Part shown: positions 24,422 to 32,581 of the stretch, piece by piece
Position numbering within the stretch: the stretch's first letter is position 1
How the letters are laid out: each line of letters starts with the position of its first letter
The notes under the pieces: model-generated
Seen by the model: the letters and a program-made list of their open reading frames with translations, nothing else
What the model was told of the DNA's origin: nothing
The model's database searches: none
Program-made: the position numbers and the translations under genes
Assembly: GCF_009908285.1 (NCBI RefSeq)
Contig: NZ_JAAARM010000048.1
Location: 1-38,687 of the forward strand
Source: Pseudomonas sp. Fl4BN1
Lineage (GTDB): Bacteria > Pseudomonadota > Gammaproteobacteria > Pseudomonadales > Pseudomonadaceae
DNA: 38,687 nt
Direction: 5' to 3'

Positions 24422-24438
24422 GCCCGCAAGAAGCGGGC
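24422..24438 (-). terminator. Weak terminator after acyl-CoA dehydrogenase paralogue 2
   Basis: On the minus strand GCCCGC-TTCTT-GCGGGC is followed by TTTG, 24 bases after the stop at 24462. The short T-run suggests partial termination or read-through into paralogue 1. Confidence 0.5.
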
Positions 24439-24461
24439 GGTATCCAGGACATGCAGCGTAC

Positions 24462-26258
24462 TTACAGGGCGAACAACTCTGCTGGAAGGTTCATCAGGCA
24501 ATCACTGCCGGCCTCAATAGCCGCCAGATGAGCGCCCGTACGTGGAAGTAACCGCTTGAAGTAGAACTCGCAGGTGGCGAGCTTGGCCTTGGCGAAGTCA
24601 CCATCGCCCAGCCCAGCTTCAAGTTGCTGCTGAGCCACCAGGGCCATGCGCAACCAAAGGTAGGCCAGGACGATGTAACCGCTGTACATCAGGTAGTCCA
24701 TGGCTGCGGCGCCCACTTCGTCCGGGTTCTTCATGGCGGCCATGCCCACCTTGGTGGTCAACCCGCCCCACTGGCGGTTCAAGCCATCGAGTTGCGCGAC
24801 ATGGGCCTTGAGTTGCGGATGCTCGGCATTTGCCGTGCAGAACTTGTGCACAAGCCTGGTGAACCCCAGCAGCAACTGTCCTTGGCTACCCAGCACTTTG
24901 CGACCCAACAGGTCCAGGGCCTGAATTCCGTTGGTGCCCTCGTAGATCGGTGCAATACGACAATCACGTACCAACTGCTCCATGCCCCATTCACGAATGA
25001 AGCCATGGCCGCCAAAAACCTGCATCCCGTGGTTGGTCACTTCCAGGCCGGTCTCGGTCATGAAGGCCTTGCAGATCGGCGTCAGGAACGCCAGGAGGTC
25101 TTCGGCCTCCTGGCGCTGCCGGTCATCGCGACTCAAATGAGCCACATCCAGCAGCTGGGCGGTGAAATAAGCCAGGGCCCGATTGCCCTCATTGAACGCC
25201 TTCATGGTCAGCAGCATGCGCCGCACATCGGGGTGGACAATGATCGGATCGGCCACCTTGCCTGGAGCCTTGGGACCGCTCAAGGAACGCATCTGCAAGC
25301 GATCATTGGCGTATTTGATCGCTCCCTGGAAGCTCGTTTCACCCAGACACAGTCCCTGCATCCCAGTACCAAGACGTGCATGGTTCATCATGGTGAACAT
25401 GCAGTTCAGGCCTTTGTTGGCCTCGCCGATCAGGAATCCCTTGGCACCATCAAAGTTCAACACGCAGGTGGCCGAAGCCTTGATCCCCATCTTGTGCTCA
25501 ATGGAGCCGCAGCTCACGCCATTGCGCTCAGCGGCCTCACCCGCCGCGTCCGGCAAGAACTTGGGTACGATGAACAGCGAAATCCCCTTGGTTCCGGGCG
25601 GGGCATCCGGCAGCTTCGCCAGCACCATGTGAATGATGTTCTCACTCATGTCGTGCTCGCCGGCGGAGATGAAAATCTTGCTCCCTGACAACGCATAACT
25701 ACCATCGGCCTGGGGCACGGCGCGTGTCTTGATGATGCCCAGATCGGTGCCGCAATGGGCTTCGGTCAGGCACATGGTGCCGGTCCACTGCCCGGCGGTG
25801 AGCTTGCTCAGGTACAGCTGCTTCTGGGCCTCGGTGCCATGAGCATGAATCGCCGACATAGCGCCGTGGGTCAGCCCTGGATACATGCCCCAGGAGGTAT
25901 TGCTGGAACCTACCATCTCGCTGATCACCAACCCCAGCGAGTGGGGCAGCCCTTGGCCGCCATAAGCGGGATCAGCCGCCAGTCCGTGCCATCCACCCTC
26001 CACATACTGAGCGAAGGCCTGTTTGAATCCCTTGGGAGTGATCACCACGCCGTTGTCGAAATGGCAGCCTTCCTCGTCACCGGAGCGGTTCAGCGGGGCC
26101 AGGACGTTCTCACAGAACCTGGCACCCTCTTCAAGGATCGCGCTGACCATGTCCGGGCTGGCGTCAGTGGCCCCCAGCGCCGCGTAACCGGCATGAAAGT
26201 CGAAGACGTGATCGATCAGAAAACGCATGTCGCGCAAGGGCGCTTGATACTCGGGCAT
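24462..26258 (-). CDS. Acyl-CoA dehydrogenase, FadE/DmdC-like (paralogue 2)
   Basis: 598 residues, starting MPEYQAPLRDMRFLIDHVFDF. Motifs match paralogues 1 and 3: MCLTEAHCGTDLG, GSKIFISAGEHDMSENIIHMVL, GSIEHKMGIKASATCVLNFD, GGHGFIREWGMEQLVRDCRI, and the catalytic IYEGTNGIQALDL. ATG 26258 has GGAG 8 bases upstream; ten more residues from 26288 are possible but unlikely. It closely resembles paralogue 3 in the substrate region (MYPGLTHGAMSAI versus MYPGLSHGAMNTI), while paralogue 1 has LYPMLTAGACLSI, so 1 may use a different acyl chain. From memory it corresponds to P. aeruginosa PA0507. A weak terminator follows. Confidence 0.9.
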   Translation of the reverse strand: MPEYQAPLRDMRFLIDHVFDFHAGYAALGATDASPDMVSAILEEGARFCENVLAPLNRSGDEEGCHFDNGVVITPKGFKQAFAQYVEGGWHGLAADPAYGGQGLPHSLGLVISEMVGSSNTSWGMYPGLTHGAMSAIHAHGTEAQKQLYLSKLTAGQWTGTMCLTEAHCGTDLGIIKTRAVPQADGSYALSGSKIFISAGEHDMSENIIHMVLAKLPDAPPGTKGISLFIVPKFLPDAAGEAAERNGVSCGSIEHKMGIKASATCVLNFDGAKGFLIGEANKGLNCMFTMMNHARLGTGMQGLCLGETSFQGAIKYANDRLQMRSLSGPKAPGKVADPIIVHPDVRRMLLTMKAFNEGNRALAYFTAQLLDVAHLSRDDRQRQEAEDLLAFLTPICKAFMTETGLEVTNHGMQVFGGHGFIREWGMEQLVRDCRIAPIYEGTNGIQALDLLGRKVLGSQGQLLLGFTRLVHKFCTANAEHPQLKAHVAQLDGLNRQWGGLTTKVGMAAMKNPDEVGAAAMDYLMYSGYIVLAYLWLRMALVAQQQLEAGLGDGDFAKAKLATCEFYFKRLLPRTGAHLAAIEAGSDCLMNLPAELFAL

Positions 26259-26349
26259 GGTGATTTCTCCGGTAGCAGATCGCCCCAACCTACTGCCGCC
26301 GCCCTCAGCCTGCCAATGACTGTCCAGTCGCTGAATGCGCCATCATCAC

Positions 26350-27642
26350 TCAACCCGCAGCGGTATCCATGCGTACCGCACCACGGCGATTCTGCCCGAA
26401 CGCCATGACACAGTTACGCCCGGCGCCCTTGGCACTGTAGAGCGCCTGGTCGGCGGACTTGAGCACTTCCTCGGGGGTCCGATGCTCCATCAGCCGCTCG
26501 GCGACACCGATACTGATGGTCACCGAGACACTGGACGCCGCAGCAGCTCCACGCCGCTGACGGCCTTGCTGGTCGTCCTGGGGACGGCTGTCCGAATTGC
26601 GCAACTGAATGTTGTAGTTGGCAATGACCTCGCGAATCATCTCCAGATGCGGCATGCACTCATCCAAGGTCTTGCCGGCAAACACCACAGCGAACTCTTC
26701 CCCGCCGTAACGATAGGCGCGTCCGCCACCGGTGACTTTCGACAGCTTGCTGGCCACCAAGCGCAGCACCTGGTCACCCACATCATGACCATGGGTATCG
26801 TTGAATTTCTTGAAGTGATCGACGTCGCTCATGGCCAATACATAGCTGCGCCCCAAGCGCTGCATGCGCTCATTCAAGGCCCGGCGTCCCGGCAAGCCGG
26901 TCAGCTCATCACGGAAGGCCATCTGGTAAGCCTCATGTGCCACCGCAGCAGCAATCATCAGCATTACCTGGCTGCACATGATGTTCAGGGTGAATGGCAG
27001 GATGAAGGTCTTGGGCAACATCCAGAACAGCCCCAACAGCCCCACGAGCTGCGCCGCATGCAGTGGCCGTGGATTGCGCCAGTACTGGATCGCCAGCAGC
27101 AGGAAGGAGGCGAAGAATACCGGGTACGACAACTGGATCAAACTCATCCAACTGCCGTGCAGCGCCGGCCAGCGGATCTCCGCCAGCCAGTTCAGCAGCG
27201 CCTGTGGGTAACTCTGCTCAAGGCCCAGGGCGACACTGCCAAATGCCAGCAACACGGCAAAGCGCGCCACCATGTCCTGAAACAGGTGCGTGCGCTCCTG
27301 CCAGGCGGCGAACAGGCCAAACAGCAAAGGCAGTAACAGGCAGCAAAGGTGGAACACCACCGCCGCATCTTCACGGACCGAGCCGTGATCCCGGTAGTAA
27401 TCGGTCTGGGTATCCAACAGAAAGTAGGCGATGTACACCGTAACCATCAGGAACAACTCACGCTGACGCCGATACACCGCGCAATACGCACCACCGAGCA
27501 ACAGCACCAGAGTCGGTAGCACGTTGAACAGTGAAGTGAAGAAGACGTTGAGGTCCTTGACGTAGGCGGCCGCCAGCCCCGCAAGCAAAAGCACTAAAGA
27601 CGGTAGAAAATGACTGAAACGTACAGCGGAAGAACGCGGCAA
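26350..27642 (-). CDS. Membrane diguanylate cyclase (GGDEF domain)
   Basis: 430 residues from TTG 27642 (GGAG 8 bases upstream); ATG 27690 would add 16 residues but has no ribosome site. The N-terminal half has about seven or eight transmembrane helices (residues 10-250), an uncharacterised membrane sensor. The GGDEF domain starts near FRDELTGLPGRRALNERM and contains SDVDHFKKFNDTHGHDVGDQVL and the active-site RYGGEEFAVV, so c-di-GMP synthesis is expected. The inhibitory RxxD site normally five residues before GGEEF is replaced by TGGG, so product inhibition at that site should be absent. A Ser/Gln/Arg-rich insert (SDSRPQDDQQGRQRRG) lies after GGEEF. It is flanked by two acyl-CoA dehydrogenase genes in the same direction. 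Confidence 0.9.
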   Translation of the reverse strand: MPRSSAVRFSHFLPSLVLLLAGLAAAYVKDLNVFFTSLFNVLPTLVLLLGGAYCAVYRRQRELFLMVTVYIAYFLLDTQTDYYRDHGSVREDAAVVFHLCCLLLPLLFGLFAAWQERTHLFQDMVARFAVLLAFGSVALGLEQSYPQALLNWLAEIRWPALHGSWMSLIQLSYPVFFASFLLLAIQYWRNPRPLHAAQLVGLLGLFWMLPKTFILPFTLNIMCSQVMLMIAAAVAHEAYQMAFRDELTGLPGRRALNERMQRLGRSYVLAMSDVDHFKKFNDTHGHDVGDQVLRLVASKLSKVTGGGRAYRYGGEEFAVVFAGKTLDECMPHLEMIREVIANYNIQLRNSDSRPQDDQQGRQRRGAAAASSVSVTISIGVAERLMEHRTPEEVLKSADQALYSAKGAGRNCVMAFGQNRRGAVRMDTAAG

Positions 27643-27807
27643 GGGTAAAACTCCGACCCGGCTGATCAATAGGTGGCATTGTGCCTTCATTTATTGAAGT
27701 TAAGCACATGCGACGTGACAGACATCACATTGCCATCTCTTTAACGGCAGGAAATCGCTTCTGCTTAGCGATTTAGTCGGGAATTTTCATGAAGATTCTG
27801 CAGGCAT

Positions 27808-27844
27808 AAAAAAGCCGCTCAACCCAAGGGGCGAGCGGCTTTTT
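27808..27844. terminator. Terminator after acyl-CoA dehydrogenase paralogue 3
   Basis: AAAAAAGCCGCTC and GAGCGGCTTTTT enclose a 12-base loop, 19 bases beyond the stop at 27863. Runs of A and T on both sides make it work in both directions; on the minus strand it ends transcription of paralogue 3 and separates it from the cyclase gene. Confidence 0.85.
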
Positions 27845-27862
27845 CGAAGTGTTCAGTCAGGC

Positions 27863-29668
27863 TCAGTAAGCCAGGCCGAAGTCCTCTTCCTTCATGTCCA
27901 TCAGGTTATTGGCACCCGAGAGCATGGTCGCAACGTGAGTGCGGGTACGCGGCAGAATGCGCTGGAAGTAGAAGCGCGCAGTCTGCAGCTTGGCGGTGTA
28001 GAACGCCTCTTCAGTGGTACCGGCTGCCAGCTTTTCAGCCGCCAGACGCGCCATCTCGGCCCAGAAGTAAGCCAGGCAGGCATAACCGGAATACATCAGG
28101 TAGTCCACCGAAGCCGCGCCCACTTCCTCACGGTCTTTCATCGCGGCCATGCCCACTTTCATGGTCAGCTCGCCCCACTCTTTGTTCAGTGCTGCCAGCG
28201 GTGCAACGAATTCCTTCACCGCTTCGTTGCCTTCGTTGTTCTGGCAGAACTTGTGGACGATCTTGGTGAAACCCTTGAGGGCCTCGCCTTGAGTCATCAG
28301 TACTTTACGGCCCAGCAGGTCCAGAGCCTGGATGCCGGTGGTGCCTTCGTACAACATCGAGATACGGCTGTCGCGAACGTTCTGCTCCATGCCCCACTCG
28401 GCGATGAAACCGTGGCCACCGTAGATCTGCACACCGTGGTTGGCGGATTCGAAACCGACTTCGGTCATGAACGCTTTGGCGATCGGAGTCATGAAAGCCA
28501 GCAGTGCGTCAGCTTTCTTCTTCTCTTCCTCGTCCGTGCCGTACTTGACGATGTCCACCTGCTTGGCGGTGAAGTAGACCATTGCCCGGTTGCCTTCGGC
28601 GAAGGCCTTCATGGTCAGCAGCATGCGACGCACGTCAGGGTGCACGATGATCGGGTCAGCGGCCTTGTCCGGCGCTTTCGGGCCAGTCAAAGAGCGCATT
28701 TGCAGACGATCACGAGCGTATTTCAGGCCGCCCTGGAAGCCGATCTCGGCGTGGGCCAGACCTTGCAGAGCAGTCCCCAGACGCGCGGTGTTCATAAAGG
28801 TGAACATGCAGTTCAGACCTTTGTTCGCCGGGCCGATGAGGAAACCGGTAGCCGCGTCGAAGTTCATCACGCAGGTGGCGTTACCGTGGATGCCCATCTT
28901 GTGTTCCAGGGAACCACAGCTCACGGCGTTGCGCTGGCCGACGCTGCCATCAGCGTTAGGCAGGAACTTGGGTACGATGAACAGCGAAATGCCCTTGGTG
29001 CCAGCTGGCGCATCCGGCAGGCGAGCCAGAACGATGTGGACGATGTTGTCGGCCATATCGTGCTCACCAGCGGAGATGAAGATCTTGGTGCCGGTAACTT
29101 TGTAGGAACCATCAGCCTGAGGTTCGGCCTTGGTGCGCAGCATGCCCAGGTCGGTGCCACAGTGCGGCTCGGTCAGGCACATGGTGCCGGTCCATTCGCC
29201 GGACACCAGCTTGGTCAAGTAGGCCTCTTGCTGCTCGGGAGTGCCGTGCTCGGAAATGGTGTTCATCGCGCCATGGGACAGGCCTGGGTACATGCCCCAC
29301 GACCAGTTGGCCTCGCCGACCATTTCGCTGACCGCCAGGCCCAGGGATTCAGGCAGGCCCTGACCACCGTGCTCAACGTCGTGAGCCAGGCTTGGCCAGC
29401 CGCCTTCGACGAATTGCTTGTAGGCTTCTTTGAAACCAGTCGGAGTCTTAACGCCAGATTCACTCCAGGTGCAACCTTCCAGATCGCCCACACGGTTCAG
29501 CGGAGCCAACACCTGCTCACAAAACTTGGCACCTTCCTCGAGAATGGCGTCAACCATGTCCGGAGTGGCGTCCTGGCAAGCCGGGAGGCTCTGATAGTGC
29601 GCCTCATAGCCGAGCAGCTCGTCACGAACGAAGCGAATATCACGCAAGGGGGCCTTGTAGTCAGGCAT
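27863..29668 (-). CDS. Acyl-CoA dehydrogenase, FadE/DmdC-like (paralogue 3)
   Basis: 601 residues, starting MPDYKAPLRDIRFVRDELL. Motifs: MCLTEPHCGTDLG, GTKIFISAGEHDMADNIVHIVL, GSLEHKMGIHGNATCVMNFD, GGHGFIAEWGMEQNVRDSRI, and MLYEGTTGIQALDL with the catalytic Glu. It likely oxidises medium- or long-chain acyl-CoA in beta-oxidation. The ATG lies in ATCGCTATGCC, with GAGG (rc of 29679-29682) about 10 bases upstream. Two PsrA-like boxes lie 61-88 bases upstream, so repression by PsrA relieved by long-chain fatty acids is probable. From memory it corresponds to P. aeruginosa PA0506. It has its own terminator, so it is a single-gene unit. Confidence 0.92.
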   Translation of the reverse strand: MPDYKAPLRDIRFVRDELLGYEAHYQSLPACQDATPDMVDAILEEGAKFCEQVLAPLNRVGDLEGCTWSESGVKTPTGFKEAYKQFVEGGWPSLAHDVEHGGQGLPESLGLAVSEMVGEANWSWGMYPGLSHGAMNTISEHGTPEQQEAYLTKLVSGEWTGTMCLTEPHCGTDLGMLRTKAEPQADGSYKVTGTKIFISAGEHDMADNIVHIVLARLPDAPAGTKGISLFIVPKFLPNADGSVGQRNAVSCGSLEHKMGIHGNATCVMNFDAATGFLIGPANKGLNCMFTFMNTARLGTALQGLAHAEIGFQGGLKYARDRLQMRSLTGPKAPDKAADPIIVHPDVRRMLLTMKAFAEGNRAMVYFTAKQVDIVKYGTDEEEKKKADALLAFMTPIAKAFMTEVGFESANHGVQIYGGHGFIAEWGMEQNVRDSRISMLYEGTTGIQALDLLGRKVLMTQGEALKGFTKIVHKFCQNNEGNEAVKEFVAPLAALNKEWGELTMKVGMAAMKDREEVGAASVDYLMYSGYACLAYFWAEMARLAAEKLAAGTTEEAFYTAKLQTARFYFQRILPRTRTHVATMLSGANNLMDMKEEDFGLAY

Positions 29669-29728
29669 AGCGATAAACCTCTGCTGATGTAACCGGGAAT
29701 GAACAACCGCGTTGAATTTTTATAGCGG

Positions 29729-29756
29729 TCAAACAGTTGTTTGAAACATACGTTTA
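29729..29756. promoter_or_regulatory. Two adjoining PsrA-like operator boxes
   Basis: CAAAC-AGTT-GTTTG (29730-29743, inside the perfect palindrome TCAAACA-GT-TGTTTGA) fits the published PsrA consensus (G/C)AAAC-N4-GTTT(G/C) exactly. GAAAC-ATAC-GTTTA (29743-29756) follows with one mismatch, sharing one base. A minus-strand -10-like TATAAA (29719-29724) lies just downstream of the boxes, so bound PsrA would cover the promoter of paralogue 3. Confidence 0.7.
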
Positions 29757-29848
29757 CGCCTAAATCTTGTCAAGCGTCGCGCCAATGCCTTTCGTCACCG
29801 GCACAAAATCAACGCCCAGGCGAACACCCACAGCACCGGCCGTGAAAT

Positions 29849-29871
29849 TGTAGGAGCCGGCTTGCCGGCGA
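29849..29871 (+). repeat. REP element
   Basis: TGTAGGAGCCGGCTTGCCGG: GTAGGAG head and inner hairpin GCCGGC-TT-GCCGGC. A single copy in the gap between the mini rod-like gene and paralogue 3. Confidence 0.8.
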
Positions 29872-29918
29872 TCAGCTAGGGAGAGGAATAAAGGATATTT
29901 AAGAAAGCAAAGGCATGA

Positions 29919-29951
29919 GAAAAAGCCCGCCTTCCATGGGAAGCGGGCTTT
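29919..29951 (-). terminator. Terminator of the mini rod-like gene
   Basis: On the minus strand AAAGCCCGCTTCC-CAT-GGAAGGCGGGCTTTTT is a long GC stem with a T-run, starting 13 bases after the stop at 29964. Confidence 0.85.
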
Positions 29952-29963
29952 GGCAGAGGAGCA

Positions 29964-30260
29964 TCAAGCGTAGGTATCGATCAGCGTACCGAGGACTTCA
30001 TCAGAGGCCTTGGCGACCTTCACACCCAGTTCCACCTGGATCTTGCCCATGGACATCTCGACCATGCTGCTGGCCAGATCCGACTCCTGGCTGCGGTCCA
30101 CGCCACGCAGGCGATTGACCTGATTGACCGACGCCTGGCTGTCGGCAGAGCGCTCAACGGCGCTGCTGGCGATCTGGCTGGAACCTTGATCGACACGATT
30201 CTGCCCAGTCTGAATCGCGTTCAGTCCGGCGTAGAAAGCGCTGTTCCCGGAAATTTCCAT
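29964..30260 (-). CDS. Small protein resembling the ends of flagellar rod/hook proteins
   Basis: 98 residues. The N-terminus (ISGNSAFYAGLNAIQTGQNRVDQGSSQIAS) resembles the first helix of flagellar rod/hook proteins, and the C-terminus (LASSMVEMSMGKIQVELGVKVAKASDEVLGTLID) resembles their last helix; the usual central domain is missing. In axial flagellar proteins these two helices form the coiled-coil core. ATG with AGGAG (rc of 30260 onward, GGAG 3-4 bases plus) near the start. It stands alone with its own terminator, next to bioD, not among flagellar genes. From memory a hypothetical gene (PA0505) occupies the same place in P. aeruginosa, so it is conserved. Function unknown; a secreted or axial-type coiled coil is one possibility. 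No classical signal peptide. Confidence 0.75.
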   Translation of the reverse strand: MEISGNSAFYAGLNAIQTGQNRVDQGSSQIASSAVERSADSQASVNQVNRLRGVDRSQESDLASSMVEMSMGKIQVELGVKVAKASDEVLGTLIDTYA

Positions 30261-30338
30261 AGGAGAACTCGACCTTGAAAATGAGTGACAGGCGTTATTG
30301 AAGCAGACCCGTCAAGAAAACACCCGTCAAAAACACTA

Positions 30339-30358
30339 ATGGCAATATGCCTTGCCAT
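30339..30358 (-). terminator. Candidate terminator of the biotin operon
   Basis: On the minus strand ATGGCAA-GGCATA-TTGCCAT forms a 7-bp stem, followed after four bases by TTTTT. It starts 10 bases after the bioD stop. The stem is short, so termination may be partial. Confidence 0.45.
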
Positions 30359-30367
30359 AGACAAAAT

Positions 30368-31048
30368 CTAGTCCAGCAGATCCAGCTGCAGGTGCTCGGC
30401 CACCGCTTCGGCACTGGCCGGCCGGAGTCTCGGAACGCGCCCCAGGCAAGGTGCCGGCAGGCGTTCGGCCAGGGTTGCCAGGTTCTCTTCCAGACGAGAG
30501 GTCTTCGGATCAATGATATTGGCCACCCATCCAGCCAGTTGCAGACCATCCTGAGCAATAGCCTCGGCGGTGAGCAATGCATGGTTGATACAGCCCAGGC
30601 GCACGCCAACCACGAGGATCACCGGCAATCCCAAAGCCATCGCCAGGTCCGACAGATTGTCTTGATCCGCCAGGGGCACTCGCCAGCCGCCCGCGCCTTC
30701 GATCAAGGTGAAGTCCGCACCCTTGGCCAAAATGTGGCGCATGGGCGTCAACAACGACTGCACCGTCAACGCCACCCCGGCTTCCCGCGCCGCCAGGTGG
30801 GGAGCGATGGCCGGCTCGAAGGCGATCGGATTGACCTCCTCATAGCACAATGGCAACGACGATTGCGCCAGCAATGCCAAGGCATCGGCATTACGCAAGC
30901 CCTTGGCGCTCAACTCGCAACCGGAAGCCACCGGCTTGCCCGCCGCAGTGCTCAGCCCCGCCAAACGCGCTGCATGTAGCAGGCCTGCGGCAATCGTGGT
31001 TTTACCCACATCGGTGTCGGTACCGGTGATGAAATAAGCAGGGCTCAT
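30368..31048 (-). CDS. bioD: Dethiobiotin synthetase BioD
   Basis: 226 residues. The ATP-binding P-loop is near the N-terminus (FITGTDTDVGKTTIAAGLLHA, G8-T18 region), with the conserved KPVASGCE at about 39-46 and the EGAGGWRVPL motif near 116. It closes the ureido ring of 7,8-diaminopelargonate using CO2 and ATP. Its ATG overlaps the bioC stop (ATGA), so it is the last gene of bioB-F-H-C-D. Cytoplasmic. Confidence 0.95.
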   Translation of the reverse strand: MSPAYFITGTDTDVGKTTIAAGLLHAARLAGLSTAAGKPVASGCELSAKGLRNADALALLAQSSLPLCYEEVNPIAFEPAIAPHLAAREAGVALTVQSLLTPMRHILAKGADFTLIEGAGGWRVPLADQDNLSDLAMALGLPVILVVGVRLGCINHALLTAEAIAQDGLQLAGWVANIIDPKTSRLEENLATLAERLPAPCLGRVPRLRPASAEAVAEHLQLDLLD

Positions 31049-31857
31049 AGCGGTTTCTCCAATACGGCATAGACCACTTGATAAGTCGCCGGCAATCCCT
31101 CTGGCTGACGAAAGCGTTCATAAGCCTCGATCAACCCGGCGATCCGTGCTCGCCCGGTCAAGCCGCCGGGGCGACCCGGATTCAGATTATGCGCACCCAG
31201 CGCTTTCAATTCATGGGTCAGGCTACGCACATCCGGATAGTGCAGGACATGAGCAACCTGCTCCAGGCTGTGGACCTGCAGACCGCTGCCATCACAGAGC
31301 TGCAGATAGCGTTCGAACTCGCGAAAGCGATTGACGTGCACCTGCCCATCGACCTGGCCCCAGCTTTCCCGCAACTCATGCAAAGTGCCAACACACAGGC
31401 TGGCGAACGCCAGCACGCCTCCGGGTTTCAACACCCGCCTGGCTTCCGCGAGTACCGCAGCAAAATCAGCGCACCACTGCACCGCCAAGCTGGAGAAAAT
31501 CAGCTCGCAACTACCCGCCTGCAACGGCAGGCGCTCTGCATCCCCAGCGATGAAATACTCGGCACCGCCCAGGGGGCGTGCGTGATTGAGCATGCCCTCG
31601 GCAATATCCAGGGCCAGCCCCTGACGGCCCACAAAGCGCTCTCCCAGCACCCGACTGAAATGTCCCGTACCACAACCCAGGTCCAACCAGCGAGCCGGCG
31701 CCCAACCTTGGGGCAAACGGCCCAGCAGTTGTTGACCAACCGCACGCTGCAACTCGGCAACACTGTCGTAGCTGGCCGCAGCGCGGGAAAACGAAGCGGC
31801 TACCTGACGCTTGTCAGGCAAGCCTCCGGGCAGGACAGGAACAGACAAATCAGTCAT
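31045..31857 (-). CDS. bioC: Malonyl-ACP O-methyltransferase BioC
   Basis: 270 residues, class I SAM-dependent methyltransferase. SAM motif WLDLGCGTGHFSRVLGERF (about 60-78), and the characteristic N-terminal DKRQVAASFSRAAASYD. It methylates the free carboxyl of malonyl-ACP so that fatty-acid synthesis can extend it to pimeloyl-ACP methyl ester. ATG 31857 lies inside the end of bioH (8-base overlap); the frame is open further upstream inside bioH but the family begins here. Overlaps bioD by 4 bases. Confidence 0.94.
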   Translation of the reverse strand: MTDLSVPVLPGGLPDKRQVAASFSRAAASYDSVAELQRAVGQQLLGRLPQGWAPARWLDLGCGTGHFSRVLGERFVGRQGLALDIAEGMLNHARPLGGAEYFIAGDAERLPLQAGSCELIFSSLAVQWCADFAAVLAEARRVLKPGGVLAFASLCVGTLHELRESWGQVDGQVHVNRFREFERYLQLCDGSGLQVHSLEQVAHVLHYPDVRSLTHELKALGAHNLNPGRPGGLTGRARIAGLIEAYERFRQPEGLPATYQVVYAVLEKPL

Positions 31858-32581
31858 CACCGGACTCATGCAAGAACGCCTGGATCGCCCCTGCCACTCC
31901 GTGGGGATCCTCCAGAAGAAAACCATGGCTGGCCTGTTCAATCAGACCTACCTCTACATCTGGCAACAACGCCAGCAATTCACCCGCTGCCTCGGCGGGC
32001 ACCAGGCCATCCAGCCCGGCGAAAAGATGCAACTGCGGCCCACGAAATCCTTGCAGGGCTTCGCGAGAGTCCAACTGCGCCAGCAACTCCAACCCCGCCA
32101 TCAGCACCGGTCCCGGGGTTGCGGGTGCACCACCCAGCAGCAGCCGCGACAAACCACGCGGATCGACAGCACCTTGGGCGCAGAGCAGAGAAAAACGCTT
32201 GAGGGTGGCTCGCGAATCGGCGGCGCAACCGGCCAGGAAGCCATCGAAGGTTTCTCCGGGCATGGCACTGGACCACTGCTCGTGGGCAACAAAACAGGGA
32301 TTGCTGGCCAGAGTCAGCAAGCCGCAGCAACGCTCGCCACGTCGTGCTGCCAACTCCGAAGCCAGCATGCCCCCCAGGGACCAGCCCCCCAGCCAGGCAT
32401 TGTCCGGCAGTGCATCATCGAGTTCGTCCAGCCACTCCTGCAGATCACTGGAAGTCAGCTCTGGCAGTGGCTCGATTGCTACCCGCAAATGTTCATCCAG
32501 CCCCTGCAACGCCGCCGCCAAGGGCTCCAGGGGTGACACCCCCAACCCCCAACCAGGCAACAGAATCAGTCGATCACGCAT
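31850..32581 (-). CDS. bioH: Pimeloyl-ACP methyl ester esterase BioH
   Basis: 243 residues, alpha/beta-hydrolase. Triad: Ser68 in GGWSLGGML, Asp191 in FAGLDGLVP, His219 in EQASHGFLLE. It removes the methyl group from pimeloyl-ACP methyl ester and so ends chain extension. Overlaps bioF by 8 bases at its start and bioC by 8 bases at its end. In E. coli bioH is unlinked; in Pseudomonas it sits inside the operon, as here. Confidence 0.93.
   Translation of the reverse strand: MRDRLILLPGWGLGVSPLEPLAAALQGLDEHLRVAIEPLPELTSSDLQEWLDELDDALPDNAWLGGWSLGGMLASELAARRGERCCGLLTLASNPCFVAHEQWSSAMPGETFDGFLAGCAADSRATLKRFSLLCAQGAVDPRGLSRLLLGGAPATPGPVLMAGLELLAQLDSREALQGFRGPQLHLFAGLDGLVPAEAAGELLALLPDVEVGLIEQASHGFLLEDPHGVAGAIQAFLHESGDD

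Noticed and set aside
27935..29692. A 585-codon open frame antisense to acyl-CoA dehydrogenase paralogue 3 (and similar long frames antisense to the other paralogues and to the PhoX-like gene)
   Set aside because: Typical shadow frames of high-GC genes with strong third-position bias; the translations have no family features, and the opposite strand encodes clear enzymes.
30339..30358. Sigma-54 type promoter for the mini rod-like gene (TGGCAAGGCATATTGCC on the minus strand)
   Set aside because: The GG and GC elements are separated by 11 bases, not the required 10, and the sequence is a simple inverted repeat placed right after bioD, more like a weak terminator.
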